From assembly GCA_021732145.1 (NCBI GenBank), contig JAKFVN010000049.1, positions 1 to 50,507 on the forward strand: 50,507 nt of DNA, given 5' to 3'. A model generated the notes under the pieces. The model was given only the letters and a program-made list of their open reading frames with translations, ran no database searches and was not told where the DNA came from. This document shows positions 17,399-26,171 of the stretch, piece after piece. The position numbers were made by a program, and so were the translations under genes. Source of the DNA: Alphaproteobacteria bacterium (lineage in GTDB: Bacteria > Pseudomonadota > Alphaproteobacteria > UBA9219 > RGZA01). Every line of letters begins with the position of its first letter. The first letter of the stretch is position 1.

Positions 17399-18256
17399 TT
17401 ACGTCGTTATCTTTTTGGTTTTGGCGCCGTATTTTTCAACTACACGTTTTAACAATAATGTAACTACCGCCAGCAGCGTGAGAATGGATGCGACTGAAAA
17501 CGCAGCGACGAAATTATATTCGTTATACAAAATTTCAACCTGTAGCGGGATGGTGTTGGTCTCTCCCTTAATATGGCCCGATACAACCGAAACCGCACCA
17601 AATTCGCCCATCGCGCGCGCATTGCACAGCAATACGCCGTATAACAACCCCCAGCGGATATTGGGCAAGGTAATCGATACAAAAGTCCGCCAACCGGATG
17701 CGCCAAGCAAAATCGCTGCCTCTTCCTCTTCCGTTCCTTGCTCTTCCATCAGCGGTATCAATTCACGCGCAACGAATGGGAAGGTCACAAAGATGGTGGC
17801 GATAACCAGCGCAGGCACCGCAAACAAAATCTGAATATCGTGTTCCAGAAGCCATGAACCCAGCAGCGATTGCGCGCCAAACATCAGCGCATAAATCAAC
17901 CCGGAAATAACCGGCGATACCGAAAACGGCAAATCGATGAGCGTAATGAGCAAGCGTTTTCCTGTAAATTCAAATTTGGTAATCGCCCAACTGGCAGCAA
18001 TGCCGAATACGATGTTGAGCGGAACGGCAATCGCCGCAACGAGGAGCGTTAAACGAATGGCCGATAGCGCATCAGGCTCGATAATGCTGGCGACGTAAGC
18101 ATCGAGGCCCTTGCGCAGTGCTTCGGTGAACACCGCCGCCAATGGCAGGCCAATGACAGCGCCAAGAAACAGCATGCCCGTGATAATCAGCGCGATGCGC
18201 ACCCATAACACTTCGCCGATGCCACTTTGTTTATTTTGCGGGATGGAGAGCGACAT
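17399..18256 (-). CDS. cysW: sulfate ABC transporter permease CysW
   Basis: 285 residues from the ATG at 18256, which overlaps the cysT stop as TAATG; a longer frame inside cysT is unlikely. About six membrane helices with the coupling motif [30 protein letters not shown] and [18 protein letters not shown], both typical of CysW. It forms the inner-membrane channel together with CysT. Confidence 0.93.
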   Translation of the reverse strand: MSLSIPQNKQSGIGEVLWVRIALIITGMLFLGAVIGLPLAAVFTEALRKGLDAYVASIIEPDALSAIRLTLLVAAIAVPLNIVFGIAASWAITKFEFTGKRLLITLIDLPFSVSPVISGLIYALMFGAQSLLGSWLLEHDIQILFAVPALVIATIFVTFPFVARELIPLMEEQGTEEEEAAILLGASGWRTFVSITLPNIRWGLLYGVLLCNARAMGEFGAVSVVSGHIKGETNTIPLQVEILYNEYNFVAAFSVASILTLLAVVTLLLKRVVEKYGAKTKKITT

Positions 18257-19119
18257 TAATGTTCCCTCAGCATCCGGGTTTGACCCCATTTTTGCAGCAC
18301 GTTGATTAAATAAAGCATGATGAATGAAACAAACAGCATCACAATCGCCAGCGCCGTCGCGCCTGCATGGTCATATTGCTCCAGCTTCGTCATAATCAGC
18401 AGCGGGATGATTTCTGAAATCATCGGCTTGTTACCTGCAATGAAGATAACTGATCCGTATTCACCCAGCGCACGCGCAAAGGCCATAGCAAAGCCGGTCA
18501 TCAATGCGGGCGTGATATGCGGCAGGAAAATCAGCAGGAAGATTTGCATGCGCGTTGCGCCTAGACTTGCCGCCGCCTCTTCCAATTCGCGGTTCATGTC
18601 TTCCAATACGGGCTGTACGGTGCGCACCACAAACGGCAAGCCAACGAAGATAAGCGCAATGGTGATGCCCAGCGGCGTAAACGCCACTTTAATTCCCAGC
18701 GGTTCCAAATACTGCCCAATCCAGCCCGATGGCGCGTAAAGCGATGTCAGCGCAATGCCCGCAACGGCAGTTGGCAGGGCAAAGGGCAAATCCACCATCG
18801 CATCAAAGATTTTTTTGAATGGAAAATCATACCTAACCAAAATCCACGCCACGATAAGGCCGAACACCACATTGATAAGCGCCGCGACAAACGCGGTGCC
18901 GAAACTTATGCCGTAGGCATGCATCACGCGGTCAGCGGTAATGGTATTAAAAAATTCTGCCCATGAAAGCTTGGCGGTTGCAAAAAACAAACCTGATAAT
19001 GGCAACAGCACAATCAGCGTCAGGTAAACCAGCGTGAAGCCAAGCGTAAGGCCGAACCCCGGCAGCACACTTGGCTTTTTAAGCTGTTTGAAAAAGGATG
19101 ATGCGCGCGCCGTATTCAT
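18256..19119 (-). CDS. cysT: sulfate ABC transporter permease CysT
   Basis: 287 residues, six predicted membrane helices, with the coupling loop [20 protein letters not shown] and [16 protein letters not shown] that distinguish CysT (CysU) from CysW. It is the first permease of the operon, two bases after sbp and translationally coupled to cysW. Confidence 0.93.
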   Translation of the reverse strand: MNTARASSFFKQLKKPSVLPGFGLTLGFTLVYLTLIVLLPLSGLFFATAKLSWAEFFNTITADRVMHAYGISFGTAFVAALINVVFGLIVAWILVRYDFPFKKIFDAMVDLPFALPTAVAGIALTSLYAPSGWIGQYLEPLGIKVAFTPLGITIALIFVGLPFVVRTVQPVLEDMNRELEEAAASLGATRMQIFLLIFLPHITPALMTGFAMAFARALGEYGSVIFIAGNKPMISEIIPLLIMTKLEQYDHAGATALAIVMLFVSFIMLYLINVLQKWGQTRMLREH

Positions 19120-19121
19120 GC

Positions 19122-20120
19122 TTATTTTTTGGAAAGCTGGTCAAAGAGACCATTATCATCAAAATGTTTTTTCTGTGCGGCCTTCCAACCACCGAAATCG
19201 GCAATGGTCATCATCGCGACGGTGGGGAAGGTTTGCTTATGCTTGGCCAGCACCTTTGCATCCTGCGGGCGGTAATAATGCGCGGCGGCTAATTCCTGCG
19301 CTTCTGCGGAATACAGATACATCAGGTATTCCTTGGCGGCTTCAACCGTTCCCTTCTTCTCCGTATTCTTTTGCACCACGGCCACGGGCGGCTCCGCGCG
19401 AATGCTGATGGATGGCACAATGATATCAAACGTGTTCTTGCCCAATTCGTTTACCGCCAAATAGGCTTCGTTTTCCCATGTCAGCAACACATCGCCAATG
19501 CCGCGCTGAACAAATGTAGTGGTGGAACCACGCGCGCCTGTATCCAGCACCGGCACATGCCTGAATAACTGCTTCATGTAATCGGTAATTTTGGCTTCAT
19601 CGCCTTTGAAATGTTTTTCGGCATAACCATAGGCCGCCAAATAATTCCACCGCGCGCCGCCGGATGTTTTGGGGTTGGGCGTAATGACTTCCACGCCATC
19701 CTTAATCAAATCGCCCCAGTCTTTAATTTCCTTGGGGTTTCCCTTCTTCACCAGAAACACAATCGTCGATGTATAGGGGGAGCTATTGTTCGGCAACAGT
19801 GTCTGCCAATTTTCCGGCAGCAAGCTGCGATTGCCTGCAATCATATCAATATCGTAAGCGAGCGCCAGCGTGACCACGTCAGCTTGCAGTCCATCAATCA
19901 CCGCACGCGCTTGCTTGGCCGAACCGCCATGCGATTGACGGATGGAAATATCGCCGCCGCTCTTTTGCTTCCAATGCTTTTGGAACAACGTATTGTATTT
20001 TTCATAAAACTCACGGGTTGGATCATAGGAAACATTGAGAAGCTCCAGCTTATCCGCTGCATGCAATGGCTGGGCAACACCCAATAGCAATAGGAATGCA
20101 GCAATGACGGCTTTCAACAT
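19122..20120 (-). CDS. sbp: periplasmic sulfate-binding protein
   Basis: 332 residues. A signal peptide ends at about LHAADK. The mature protein begins [19 protein letters not shown], has [16 protein letters not shown] and ALAYDID, and later ENPKTSGG-like [19 protein letters not shown], all typical of Sbp/CysP. It delivers sulfate (perhaps also thiosulfate) to CysTWA. It is the first structural gene of the operon, 23 bases downstream of the Rrf2 regulator and in the same direction. Confidence 0.93.
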   Translation of the reverse strand: MLKAVIAAFLLLLGVAQPLHAADKLELLNVSYDPTREFYEKYNTLFQKHWKQKSGGDISIRQSHGGSAKQARAVIDGLQADVVTLALAYDIDMIAGNRSLLPENWQTLLPNNSSPYTSTIVFLVKKGNPKEIKDWGDLIKDGVEVITPNPKTSGGARWNYLAAYGYAEKHFKGDEAKITDYMKQLFRHVPVLDTGARGSTTTFVQRGIGDVLLTWENEAYLAVNELGKNTFDIIVPSISIRAEPPVAVVQKNTEKKGTVEAAKEYLMYLYSAEAQELAAAHYYRPQDAKVLAKHKQTFPTVAMMTIADFGGWKAAQKKHFDDNGLFDQLSKK

Positions 20121-20143
20121 AACTCTCTCCTGATTTTTTTAAT

Positions 20144-20551
20144 TTAGCAGGCCATATCAAGAATGGAGGTGTTATCTAAAACCTCCGACATGGCATCGCG
20201 TACTTTTTTCATCGTCTTGCGAATGGCGCAAGCGCGCTCATCCTTGCAATCATCGCATTTCTGGTAAGCCGAAATACTGGCGCAGCGCACTGGCGCCAAG
20301 GGCCCGTCAATAATGCGCATCAATTCCGCAACGCTGATGTCTTTCGCGGGCTTGGCCAGGTAATATCCGCCAAACACGCCGCGCTTGCTTTCTACCAGAT
20401 GATTGCGTTTCAATTCCTGAAGAATGTTTTCGAGGAATTTAATGGGCACGCCTGCTTCCTTGGCGATGACTTTGCTTTGGGTCATCTCTTCTTTGCTTTT
20501 GGCAAGCACTGTCAGAGCGCGCAGCGCATATTTGGCTTTCATCGACAGCAT
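20144..20551 (-). CDS. Rrf2-family transcriptional regulator
   Basis: 135 residues from the ATG at 20551, which has GGAGA before it and gives MLSMKAKYALRALTVLA, the usual Rrf2 start. A winged helix (1-80) is followed by a cysteine-bearing segment CASISAYQKCDDCKDERACAIR with four Cys, three or four of which could hold an Fe-S cluster as in IscR or RirA. The position at the head of sbp-cysTWA suggests that it regulates sulfate uptake, like CymR in Firmicutes, but an iron or Fe-S role is also possible. Divergent from trhO. Confidence 0.85.
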   Translation of the reverse strand: MLSMKAKYALRALTVLAKSKEEMTQSKVIAKEAGVPIKFLENILQELKRNHLVESKRGVFGGYYLAKPAKDISVAELMRIIDGPLAPVRCASISAYQKCDDCKDERACAIRKTMKKVRDAMSEVLDNTSILDMAC

Positions 20552-20627
20552 CGTGGGAATCTCCGGATTAAGTCGCGTAAGCGATTGTTTTAAGCCATAT
20601 ATCATACCGAGTAAATAGGGTTTTGCT

Positions 20628-20655
20628 TTGACAAACGGCCTTTAAAAAGCATAAT
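20628..20655 (+). promoter_or_regulatory. near-consensus sigma-70 promoter of trhO
   Basis: TTGACA (20628-20633), a 16-base spacer and CATAAT (20650-20655). The expected transcription start at about 20661-20663 is only two to four bases before the ATG at 20665, so the mRNA would be practically leaderless. No ribosome site is visible before the ATG. Confidence 0.65.
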
Positions 20656-20664
20656 CTGTTCCGC

Positions 20665-21552
20665 ATGACTTACACCGTTGCCGCCCTTTACTGCTTTACG
20701 CCAATTGCCGATGCGCCTGCGCTTCGCGCAAGCCTTAAAGCTGCCTTTGCGGAGCTTGGAATTTGCGGTTCGTTATTGATTGCACCGGAAGGCATTAACG
20801 GCACCCTGGCGGGCAGCGAAGCATCGGTTGATGCCATGTTAAAGCTGCTGAACGAAACCACGGGCTTATCCCGCGGGGACGTTAAATTCTCTTCCTCCCC
20901 TTTCAAGCCGTTTGACCGTTTGAAGGTGCGCCTTAAAAAAGAAATCATCACCTTCAACCAGCCATCAGCCAATCCGCATCAACGTGTTGGCCAGTATGTA
21001 GAAGCAAAAAACTGGAACGCGCTGATTAATGACCCCAGCGTGACGGTGCTGGATACGCGCAATGCCTATGAAACCATGATCGGCATATTTGAAGGCGCGA
21101 TTGACCCGAAGATTGACCAATTCACCGACTTTGCCGAATTCGTGAAGAAAACATTAGACCCCAACAAGCACAGCAAGATTGCCATGTATTGCACCGGCGG
21201 CATTCGCTGTGAAAAAGCATCGGCCTATATGCTCGCGCAGGGTTTTCCGGAAGTGTACCATCTGAAAGGCGGCATTCTGAAATATCTGGAAGAAGTTCCT
21301 GAAGGTGAAAGCAAATGGAATGGCGAATGCTATGTATTTGACCGCCGCATGGCGGTTGGCCACGGACTTTCCACTGGCGCGCATGCCATGTGCTTTTCAT
21401 GCGGATATGCGTTAAACGCTGCCGATCAACAACATGCGCAGTACGAAGCGGGCGTTTCATGCCACCACTGCCACGCCACCACCAGCGATGCGGATAAAGC
21501 ACGTTTCCGCATGCGTCACATGCAAATGACAGCACACAAGCGCACGGCATAA
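20665..21552 (+). CDS. trhO: tRNA uridine(34) hydroxylase TrhO (YceA-type rhodanese)
   Basis: 295 residues. The N-terminal ferredoxin-like part has IAPEGINGTLAGSE; the rhodanese domain has VLDTRNAYETMIGIFEGA and the catalytic loop YCTGGIRCEKA with Cys176; the C-terminal part has the conserved CFSCG ... CHHCH cysteines. TrhO hydroxylates U34 of several tRNAs with O2. Together with the queuosine genes it means three separate loci in this window act on the tRNA wobble base. It probably lacks a 5' leader (see promoter). A FixH gene follows 15 bases downstream. Confidence 0.92.
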   Translation: MTYTVAALYCFTPIADAPALRASLKAAFAELGICGSLLIAPEGINGTLAGSEASVDAMLKLLNETTGLSRGDVKFSSSPFKPFDRLKVRLKKEIITFNQPSANPHQRVGQYVEAKNWNALINDPSVTVLDTRNAYETMIGIFEGAIDPKIDQFTDFAEFVKKTLDPNKHSKIAMYCTGGIRCEKASAYMLAQGFPEVYHLKGGILKYLEEVPEGESKWNGECYVFDRRMAVGHGLSTGAHAMCFSCGYALNAADQQHAQYEAGVSCHHCHATTSDADKARFRMRHMQMTAHKRTA

Positions 21553-21567
21553 AACACACCGCATAAA

Positions 21568-22062
21568 ATGGGCAACGTCAAGAAACAAGTTCAACAGCGC
21601 ATTAAACCCAAAAAAGAATCCTCGTTTTTCATCAAACTGTTTGTCGTATTTGCGGTCATGATGATTGGCGGCACGGCATGGCGCATGCTGGATGACCAGC
21701 ACATTTTTGAACAAAAGCAAATCCGCGCGGAAGAAAAGCAGGAAATGCAGGAAGCCCTAGGCTGGGGCAGCGAGTTGCGCATTGAAAAGAAGGAAGACAA
21801 CATTGCGCGCATTCGCTTCATGCTGCGCGATAAAGCCCACAAACCCATCCAGAATGCGCAAGTGCAACTAACGCTGTTACATGTGAAGGATGGCAGCGGC
21901 ATCATGGCGCAAAGCTCCCTTACCCTTCCGTTAAGCATGGTGGAACCCGGCGTTTACCGCGGGCAAGTCAAGCTGCCATTGCCGGGCGATTGGGATGCCA
22001 GCATTACCGCGCAAATCGGCGACAATAGCTACCAAACCAGCGAACGCGTAACCCTGCGTTAA
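21568..22062 (+). CDS. FixH-family membrane-anchored protein
   Basis: 164 residues. One membrane helix (about 22-42) anchors a periplasmic Ig-like domain. GWGSELRI, ARIRFMLRDKAHKPIQNAQVQLTL and the C-terminal PGDWDASITAQIGDNSYQTSERVTL fit the FixH family. FixH normally helps insert copper in cbb3 oxidase together with FixG, FixI and FixS, but none of these is in the window, so it is an orphan here. No ribosome site is clear; it is probably transcribed with trhO. Confidence 0.75.
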   Translation: MGNVKKQVQQRIKPKKESSFFIKLFVVFAVMMIGGTAWRMLDDQHIFEQKQIRAEEKQEMQEALGWGSELRIEKKEDNIARIRFMLRDKAHKPIQNAQVQLTLLHVKDGSGIMAQSSLTLPLSMVEPGVYRGQVKLPLPGDWDASITAQIGDNSYQTSERVTLR

Positions 22063-22123
22063 AAATCTATTTTCATTTGTTAAAAACCGAATCCACTTTT
22101 TTTCGGGATAAATCGACCCGCGC

Positions 22124-22139
22124 TTACTACACTTAGTAA
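22124..22139 (+). other. small hairpin before the cystathionine beta-synthase gene
   Basis: TTACTA (22124-22129) and TAGTAA (22134-22139) with a CACT loop, a few bases before the GGGAG ribosome site at 22147-22151. It could be an operator or hinder initiation. I could not fit a SAM-II riboswitch to this leader. Confidence 0.4.
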
Positions 22140-22156
22140 AAAGCTTGGGAGTACTC

Positions 22157-23539
22157 GTGGTCGCATCTAAAAATGTTCTGGAATTGGTGGGCAACACGCC
22201 GCTCGTTAAGGTCAATCACCTGGATTGCGGGCCATGCGAATTATTCCTGAAACTGGAAAGCCATAACCCCGGCGGGTCGATTAAAGACCGCATCGCCCTT
22301 TCCATGATTAACGCCGCTGAACAGGATGGCAGCCTGAAACCCGGCGGTACCTTGGTGGAAGCAACGGCTGGCAATACCGGCCTTGGCCTTGCGCTGGTCG
22401 CCAGCCAAAAGGGTTATAAACTTATTCTGGTTATCCCTGATAAAATGAGTCAGGAAAAAATCTTCCACCTGAAAGCGCTGGGCGCGGAAGTGGTGATTAC
22501 CCGCACCGATGTGGGCAAAGGCCATCCCGAATATTATCACGATATGGCCGAACGCATCGCCAGGGAACGCGGCGGATTTTACGTCAACCAGTTTGAAAAC
22601 CCCAATAATCCCGTCACCCATGAACGCACCACGGGCCCCGAAGTATGGGAACAGATGAACCACAAGATTGATGCGCTGGTCTGCGGCGTGGGTTCGGGCG
22701 GTACACTTACGGGGCTTGGCCGTTATTTCCAGCGCGTGGCGCCGGAATGCGAAATGGTTCTCGCTGACCCGAAGGGGTCGGTGCTGGCACCGTTCATTAA
22801 TGAAGGCGTGATGATTGAAGCCGGTAGCTGGCTGGTCGAAGGCATTGGCGAAGATTTCATTCCCAAAAACTGCGATCTCAGCCTTGTTAAAAAGGCCTAT
22901 ACCATTTCCGATACGGAAAGCATTTCAACCGCGCGCGATGTGCTGCGTCAGGAAGGCATCATTTGCGGTTCGTCATCGGGCACGCTCATTGCCGCAGCCC
23001 TGCGTTATTGCCGCGCGCAAAAAGCACCAAAGCGCGTCGTCAGTTTCGTGGTGGATAGCGGCAATAAATACCTGTCCAAAATTTATAACGAATACTGGCT
23101 GGATGATCATGGCTTGGTGATGAAGAAAGAAGCGCATGATTTGCGTGATTTAATTACCCGCCCGCACACTGGCAAAAACGCGATTACCATTATGCCGTCT
23201 GATACATTGCAGGCCGCTTACCGCAAAATGCGCATGTATGATGTATCGCAATTGCCCGTGATGGACCCGAAAACATCTGGGGGCAAGCTGGTCGGCATCG
23301 TCAATGAAACCGATATTTTATTGGCCATAACAGGCAACCCCAAGGGCTTCGGCATTGAGGTTGCGCAGGCGATGACCAAGAACCTCCTCACCATCCAGGT
23401 GGATAAGCCGATGGAAGACTTGCTGCCGATTTTTGAACGCGGCATGGTTGCCATCATTATGGACAAGCATGAATTTCTGGGCATCATCACGCCGATTGAT
23501 TTGCTCCAATATCTTCGCAAGCGCACAGGTGTAGCATGA
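22157..23539 (+). CDS. cystathionine beta-synthase with C-terminal CBS domains
   Basis: 460 residues from the GTG at 22157, chosen because GGGAG lies five bases before it; a TTG at 22145 overlaps that site. The PLP fold has SHNPGGSIKDR (Lys43), TAGNTG and VGSGGTLTGLGRY, GSSSGT. From about residue 330 a pair of CBS domains follows (ITIMPSDTLQAAYRKMRMYD, LVGIVNETDIL, LLPIFERGMVAIIMDKHEFLG). The reaction is homocysteine with serine (or O-acetylserine) to cystathionine; the CBS pair suggests control by SAM or adenosyl ligands. It overlaps the next gene by ATGA. Confidence 0.88.
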   Translation: MVASKNVLELVGNTPLVKVNHLDCGPCELFLKLESHNPGGSIKDRIALSMINAAEQDGSLKPGGTLVEATAGNTGLGLALVASQKGYKLILVIPDKMSQEKIFHLKALGAEVVITRTDVGKGHPEYYHDMAERIARERGGFYVNQFENPNNPVTHERTTGPEVWEQMNHKIDALVCGVGSGGTLTGLGRYFQRVAPECEMVLADPKGSVLAPFINEGVMIEAGSWLVEGIGEDFIPKNCDLSLVKKAYTISDTESISTARDVLRQEGIICGSSSGTLIAAALRYCRAQKAPKRVVSFVVDSGNKYLSKIYNEYWLDDHGLVMKKEAHDLRDLITRPHTGKNAITIMPSDTLQAAYRKMRMYDVSQLPVMDPKTSGGKLVGIVNETDILLAITGNPKGFGIEVAQAMTKNLLTIQVDKPMEDLLPIFERGMVAIIMDKHEFLGIITPIDLLQYLRKRTGVA

Positions 23540-24720
23540 CCCCCAAAAATATTAATAAGCAGCGTGATAACAAAAACTGGGGGTTCGATACCCGCGCCAT
23601 TCACGGCGACCAATATCTTGATGAAGCGACAGGCGCGGTCATCACGCCTATCTATGCAACATCCACCTTTGCGCAAAGCGCGCCCGGTGAACATAAAGGT
23701 TTTGATTATGGCCGCAGTCACAACCCCACCCGCTTTGCTTATGAACGTGCCGTAACCAATTTGGAAGGCGGCAGCGCTGGCTTTGCCTTCGCATCCGGCA
23801 TGGCGGCATCATCCACCGTTTTGGAACTGCTGGAAGCAGGCTCCCACGTCATTGCGATGAATGATTTATATGGCGGCACCTATCGTTTATTCGAACGGGT
23901 GCGCAAGCATTCGGCCAAGCTTGAATTTTCCTATGTTGATTTAACGGTTGCGGGTGAATTGGAAAAAGCCATTCGCCCCAATACGCGGATGATCTGGGTT
24001 GAAACGCCAACCAATCCGCTCCTCAAGCTGGTGGATTTGAAAGCCGTTGCGGCCTTTGCCAAGAAACACAAACTCATCGCCGTTGCCGATAACACCTTTG
24101 CCAGCCCATATATCCAGCAACCGCTATCGCATGGGTTTGATGTGGCGGTGCATTCCGCAACGAAATATTTAAGCGGCCATTCAGATATCATTGGCGGCAT
24201 TGCTGTTGTTGGAAATAATTCGGAAATTGCCGAACGCCTTGGCTTTCTGCAAAACGCCACCGGCGCGATTGCCGGCCCGTTTGACAGTTTCCTTGCGCAT
24301 CGCGGCCTAAAAACGCTGGGCCTGCGCATGGAACGCCATTGCCGCAATGCGATGGCCGTTGCGACCTTCCTTTCAAACCACCGCTCCATTGAACGTGTGA
24401 TTTACCCTGGTTTATCATCCCACCCGCAATATGCCCTCGCCAAACAGCAAATGAGCGGGTTTGGCGGCATGGTTTCTGCGATTATCAAGGGCGGCGAAGG
24501 CGCAGCCAAAAAAATGCTGTCCAACTGCCATGTCTTCACGCTGGCTGAAAGTCTGGGCGGGATTGAAAGCCTGATTGAACACCCCGCCATCATGACCCAT
24601 GCCAGCATTCCGGCGGATGTGCGCAAGAAGCATGGCATTGATGATGGGTTGATCCGCCTGTCCGTTGGCATTGAAAACGAAACCGACCTACTCAAGGATT
24701 TAGAAAGCGCGCTGGCTTAA
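23536..24720 (+). CDS. cystathionine gamma-lyase / gamma-synthase family PLP enzyme
   Basis: 394 residues. Cys/Met metabolism PLP-enzyme fold with YGRSHNPTR, FASGMAASS, DLYGGTYRLFE and the PLP lysine in HSATKYLSGHSDIIGG; the C-terminal SLGGIESLIEHPAIMTH is also conserved. Placed directly after cystathionine beta-synthase it is most likely the gamma-lyase (cystathionine to cysteine), giving reverse transsulfuration. Gamma-synthase activity cannot be ruled out from sequence. Confidence 0.88.
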   Translation: MTPKNINKQRDNKNWGFDTRAIHGDQYLDEATGAVITPIYATSTFAQSAPGEHKGFDYGRSHNPTRFAYERAVTNLEGGSAGFAFASGMAASSTVLELLEAGSHVIAMNDLYGGTYRLFERVRKHSAKLEFSYVDLTVAGELEKAIRPNTRMIWVETPTNPLLKLVDLKAVAAFAKKHKLIAVADNTFASPYIQQPLSHGFDVAVHSATKYLSGHSDIIGGIAVVGNNSEIAERLGFLQNATGAIAGPFDSFLAHRGLKTLGLRMERHCRNAMAVATFLSNHRSIERVIYPGLSSHPQYALAKQQMSGFGGMVSAIIKGGEGAAKKMLSNCHVFTLAESLGGIESLIEHPAIMTHASIPADVRKKHGIDDGLIRLSVGIENETDLLKDLESALA

Positions 24721-24722
24721 TC

Positions 24723-24956
24723 ATGTCCAAGGATTTTTTTTATAGATTATTTCTGGAACATCCGCAGCTGAATGGTGAAACCTATTGGCAGCATATTCTA
24801 TTCACGTGGAAGTGCAGCTTTCAGATGCTGATTGCCGCAATCTGCCTGTTCATTCATGGCGCTGTTCCCGGCATTTTCACCAAGACCGCCAGCGATAAGG
24901 TCAGCGACATGCATATGACGCTCGAAAAGCGCCGCCAGCGCATGAAACAGGATTAA
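24723..24956 (+). CDS. small DUF6356-like membrane protein
   Basis: 77 residues. It begins FLEHPQLNGETYWQHILFTW and has one membrane helix (about residues 33-52), then FTKTASDKVSDMHMTLEKRR. This layout (LF.EHP...GE.Y..H, a helix ending in HG..P, then KT.S..V...H) resembles the DUF6356 family of alphaproteobacteria. Function unknown. It follows the lyase gene after two bases, so it is the last gene of that operon. Its stop overlaps that of the DUF1513 gene (TTAA). Confidence 0.65.
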   Translation: MSKDFFYRLFLEHPQLNGETYWQHILFTWKCSFQMLIAAICLFIHGAVPGIFTKTASDKVSDMHMTLEKRRQRMKQD

Positions 24957-26074
24957 ACCGTTTCCAGAATGGAGTGGGAACTGCTGTAGCCGGCTTTGTT
25001 TTCAATCGGCAGCTTGGTCATCTTGCTGAAATCAGGCGCAATCCACACCAGTTTTTCAGCGCTGCCGATATAGCCTTTTGAAACCGGATCCCACACAATG
25101 CCGCGGAATGGCGCATCAAGCGATCGGATGACGCTCTGCTTTTCCATATCAATCAGCACCACGTTGCCGGCAAGCGGGTTGGTGACAGCGGCCTGCGTAT
25201 GATCTTCATTAAGCGCAACACTTAAAATCTCGCCTTTAATCTGGGTTTGCAAACGATGCCCCCAATCCATGATCTTAAGTGGCTGCTTGCCATCGGGACT
25301 GAAATAAACGTAACCGCTATTATGCCTGCTTGCGGTACGCATATCCTGGCCAAGGAATTGACGCGAAGGGCTGGTGAGAGCAATGATTTGCCCATGCTTG
25401 GTCACTTCAAAATGACCAATAATCTGCTGGTCATCTTCAATCGGCAATTGCTTCACGACCTTGCCACCGCCAACAATATCAACAAAGGTCAGTGCGGAAG
25501 GCTCAACGCGGTGTCCCTTGCGCGGGTCACCGTAATCATCGGCTTTAATCCCGGAATTGGTGACCGCATAGGTGTTATCGGGCATGCGGCGGCATTCATG
25601 CAGCCCGCCCATGCAGACATGAATGGATTCTTTGACTTCATACGTTTCAGGGTCATAGGCAACAAGATAGCCTTTTCCGGTTTCAACCGAAACGCGCGCA
25701 ACATAAAACGCATTTTTTTCTGGTACATAACGGCCGTGCCCATAAAAGCTGTATTTGTTGCCGCTTGGAATTTTCCTTACTTCATCGGTTTCAAAATCCA
25801 CCATCGCAGCATTCGGGCCCCATTTTTCCATTGCAAGATAGCGGTGAGGATATTTCGGATGGCGCAGCAGGCTGTGCGCCAGAAAGCCAATTTCTAATTG
25901 CTTGACGGTTTGCTGCGTAAGATTGGCGCGAACCGCCTTGGTAAACGAACCAACGACCAGATATTCCTGCGCGCTCGAAGCAGCGGCCAGCACGCGAAGC
26001 GGATCGATGGCAATGCCCGCTGAAGCCGTAAAGGCCATGACATATTTCAGAAAATCGCGCCGGGAATGCTCCAT
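24953..26074 (-). CDS. Tat-exported DUF1513 beta-propeller-like protein
   Basis: 373 residues. The N-terminus SRRDFLKYVMAF followed by a weakly hydrophobic segment and an AAA site is a Tat signal, so it is exported folded. The body has repeated blade-like stretches (YSFYGHGRYVPEKNAFYVA, GLHECRRMPDNTYAVTNSGI, YVYFSPDGKQPLKIMDWG) matching my knowledge of DUF1513 proteins, which usually stand beside imelysin and other iron-uptake genes. No such partners occur here. Function unknown. Divergent from the orphan gene at 26172. Confidence 0.75.
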   Translation of the reverse strand: MEHSRRDFLKYVMAFTASAGIAIDPLRVLAAASSAQEYLVVGSFTKAVRANLTQQTVKQLEIGFLAHSLLRHPKYPHRYLAMEKWGPNAAMVDFETDEVRKIPSGNKYSFYGHGRYVPEKNAFYVARVSVETGKGYLVAYDPETYEVKESIHVCMGGLHECRRMPDNTYAVTNSGIKADDYGDPRKGHRVEPSALTFVDIVGGGKVVKQLPIEDDQQIIGHFEVTKHGQIIALTSPSRQFLGQDMRTASRHNSGYVYFSPDGKQPLKIMDWGHRLQTQIKGEILSVALNEDHTQAAVTNPLAGNVVLIDMEKQSVIRSLDAPFRGIVWDPVSKGYIGSAEKLVWIAPDFSKMTKLPIENKAGYSSSHSILETV

Positions 26075-26171
26075 CTATAGAGGGTATTTCAGAAAGTATT
26101 AAAAAACTATCTATTTGAAATAATACAGCAATTATGGCCTTCACTTTTTTGCTTAATATCCATATACCATT

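Noticed and set aside
22063-22156. SAM-II riboswitch before the cystathionine beta-synthase gene
   Set aside because: The leader has only small hairpins (CGGG/CCCG and TTACTA/TAGTAA) and no pseudoknot sequence like the SAM-II consensus.
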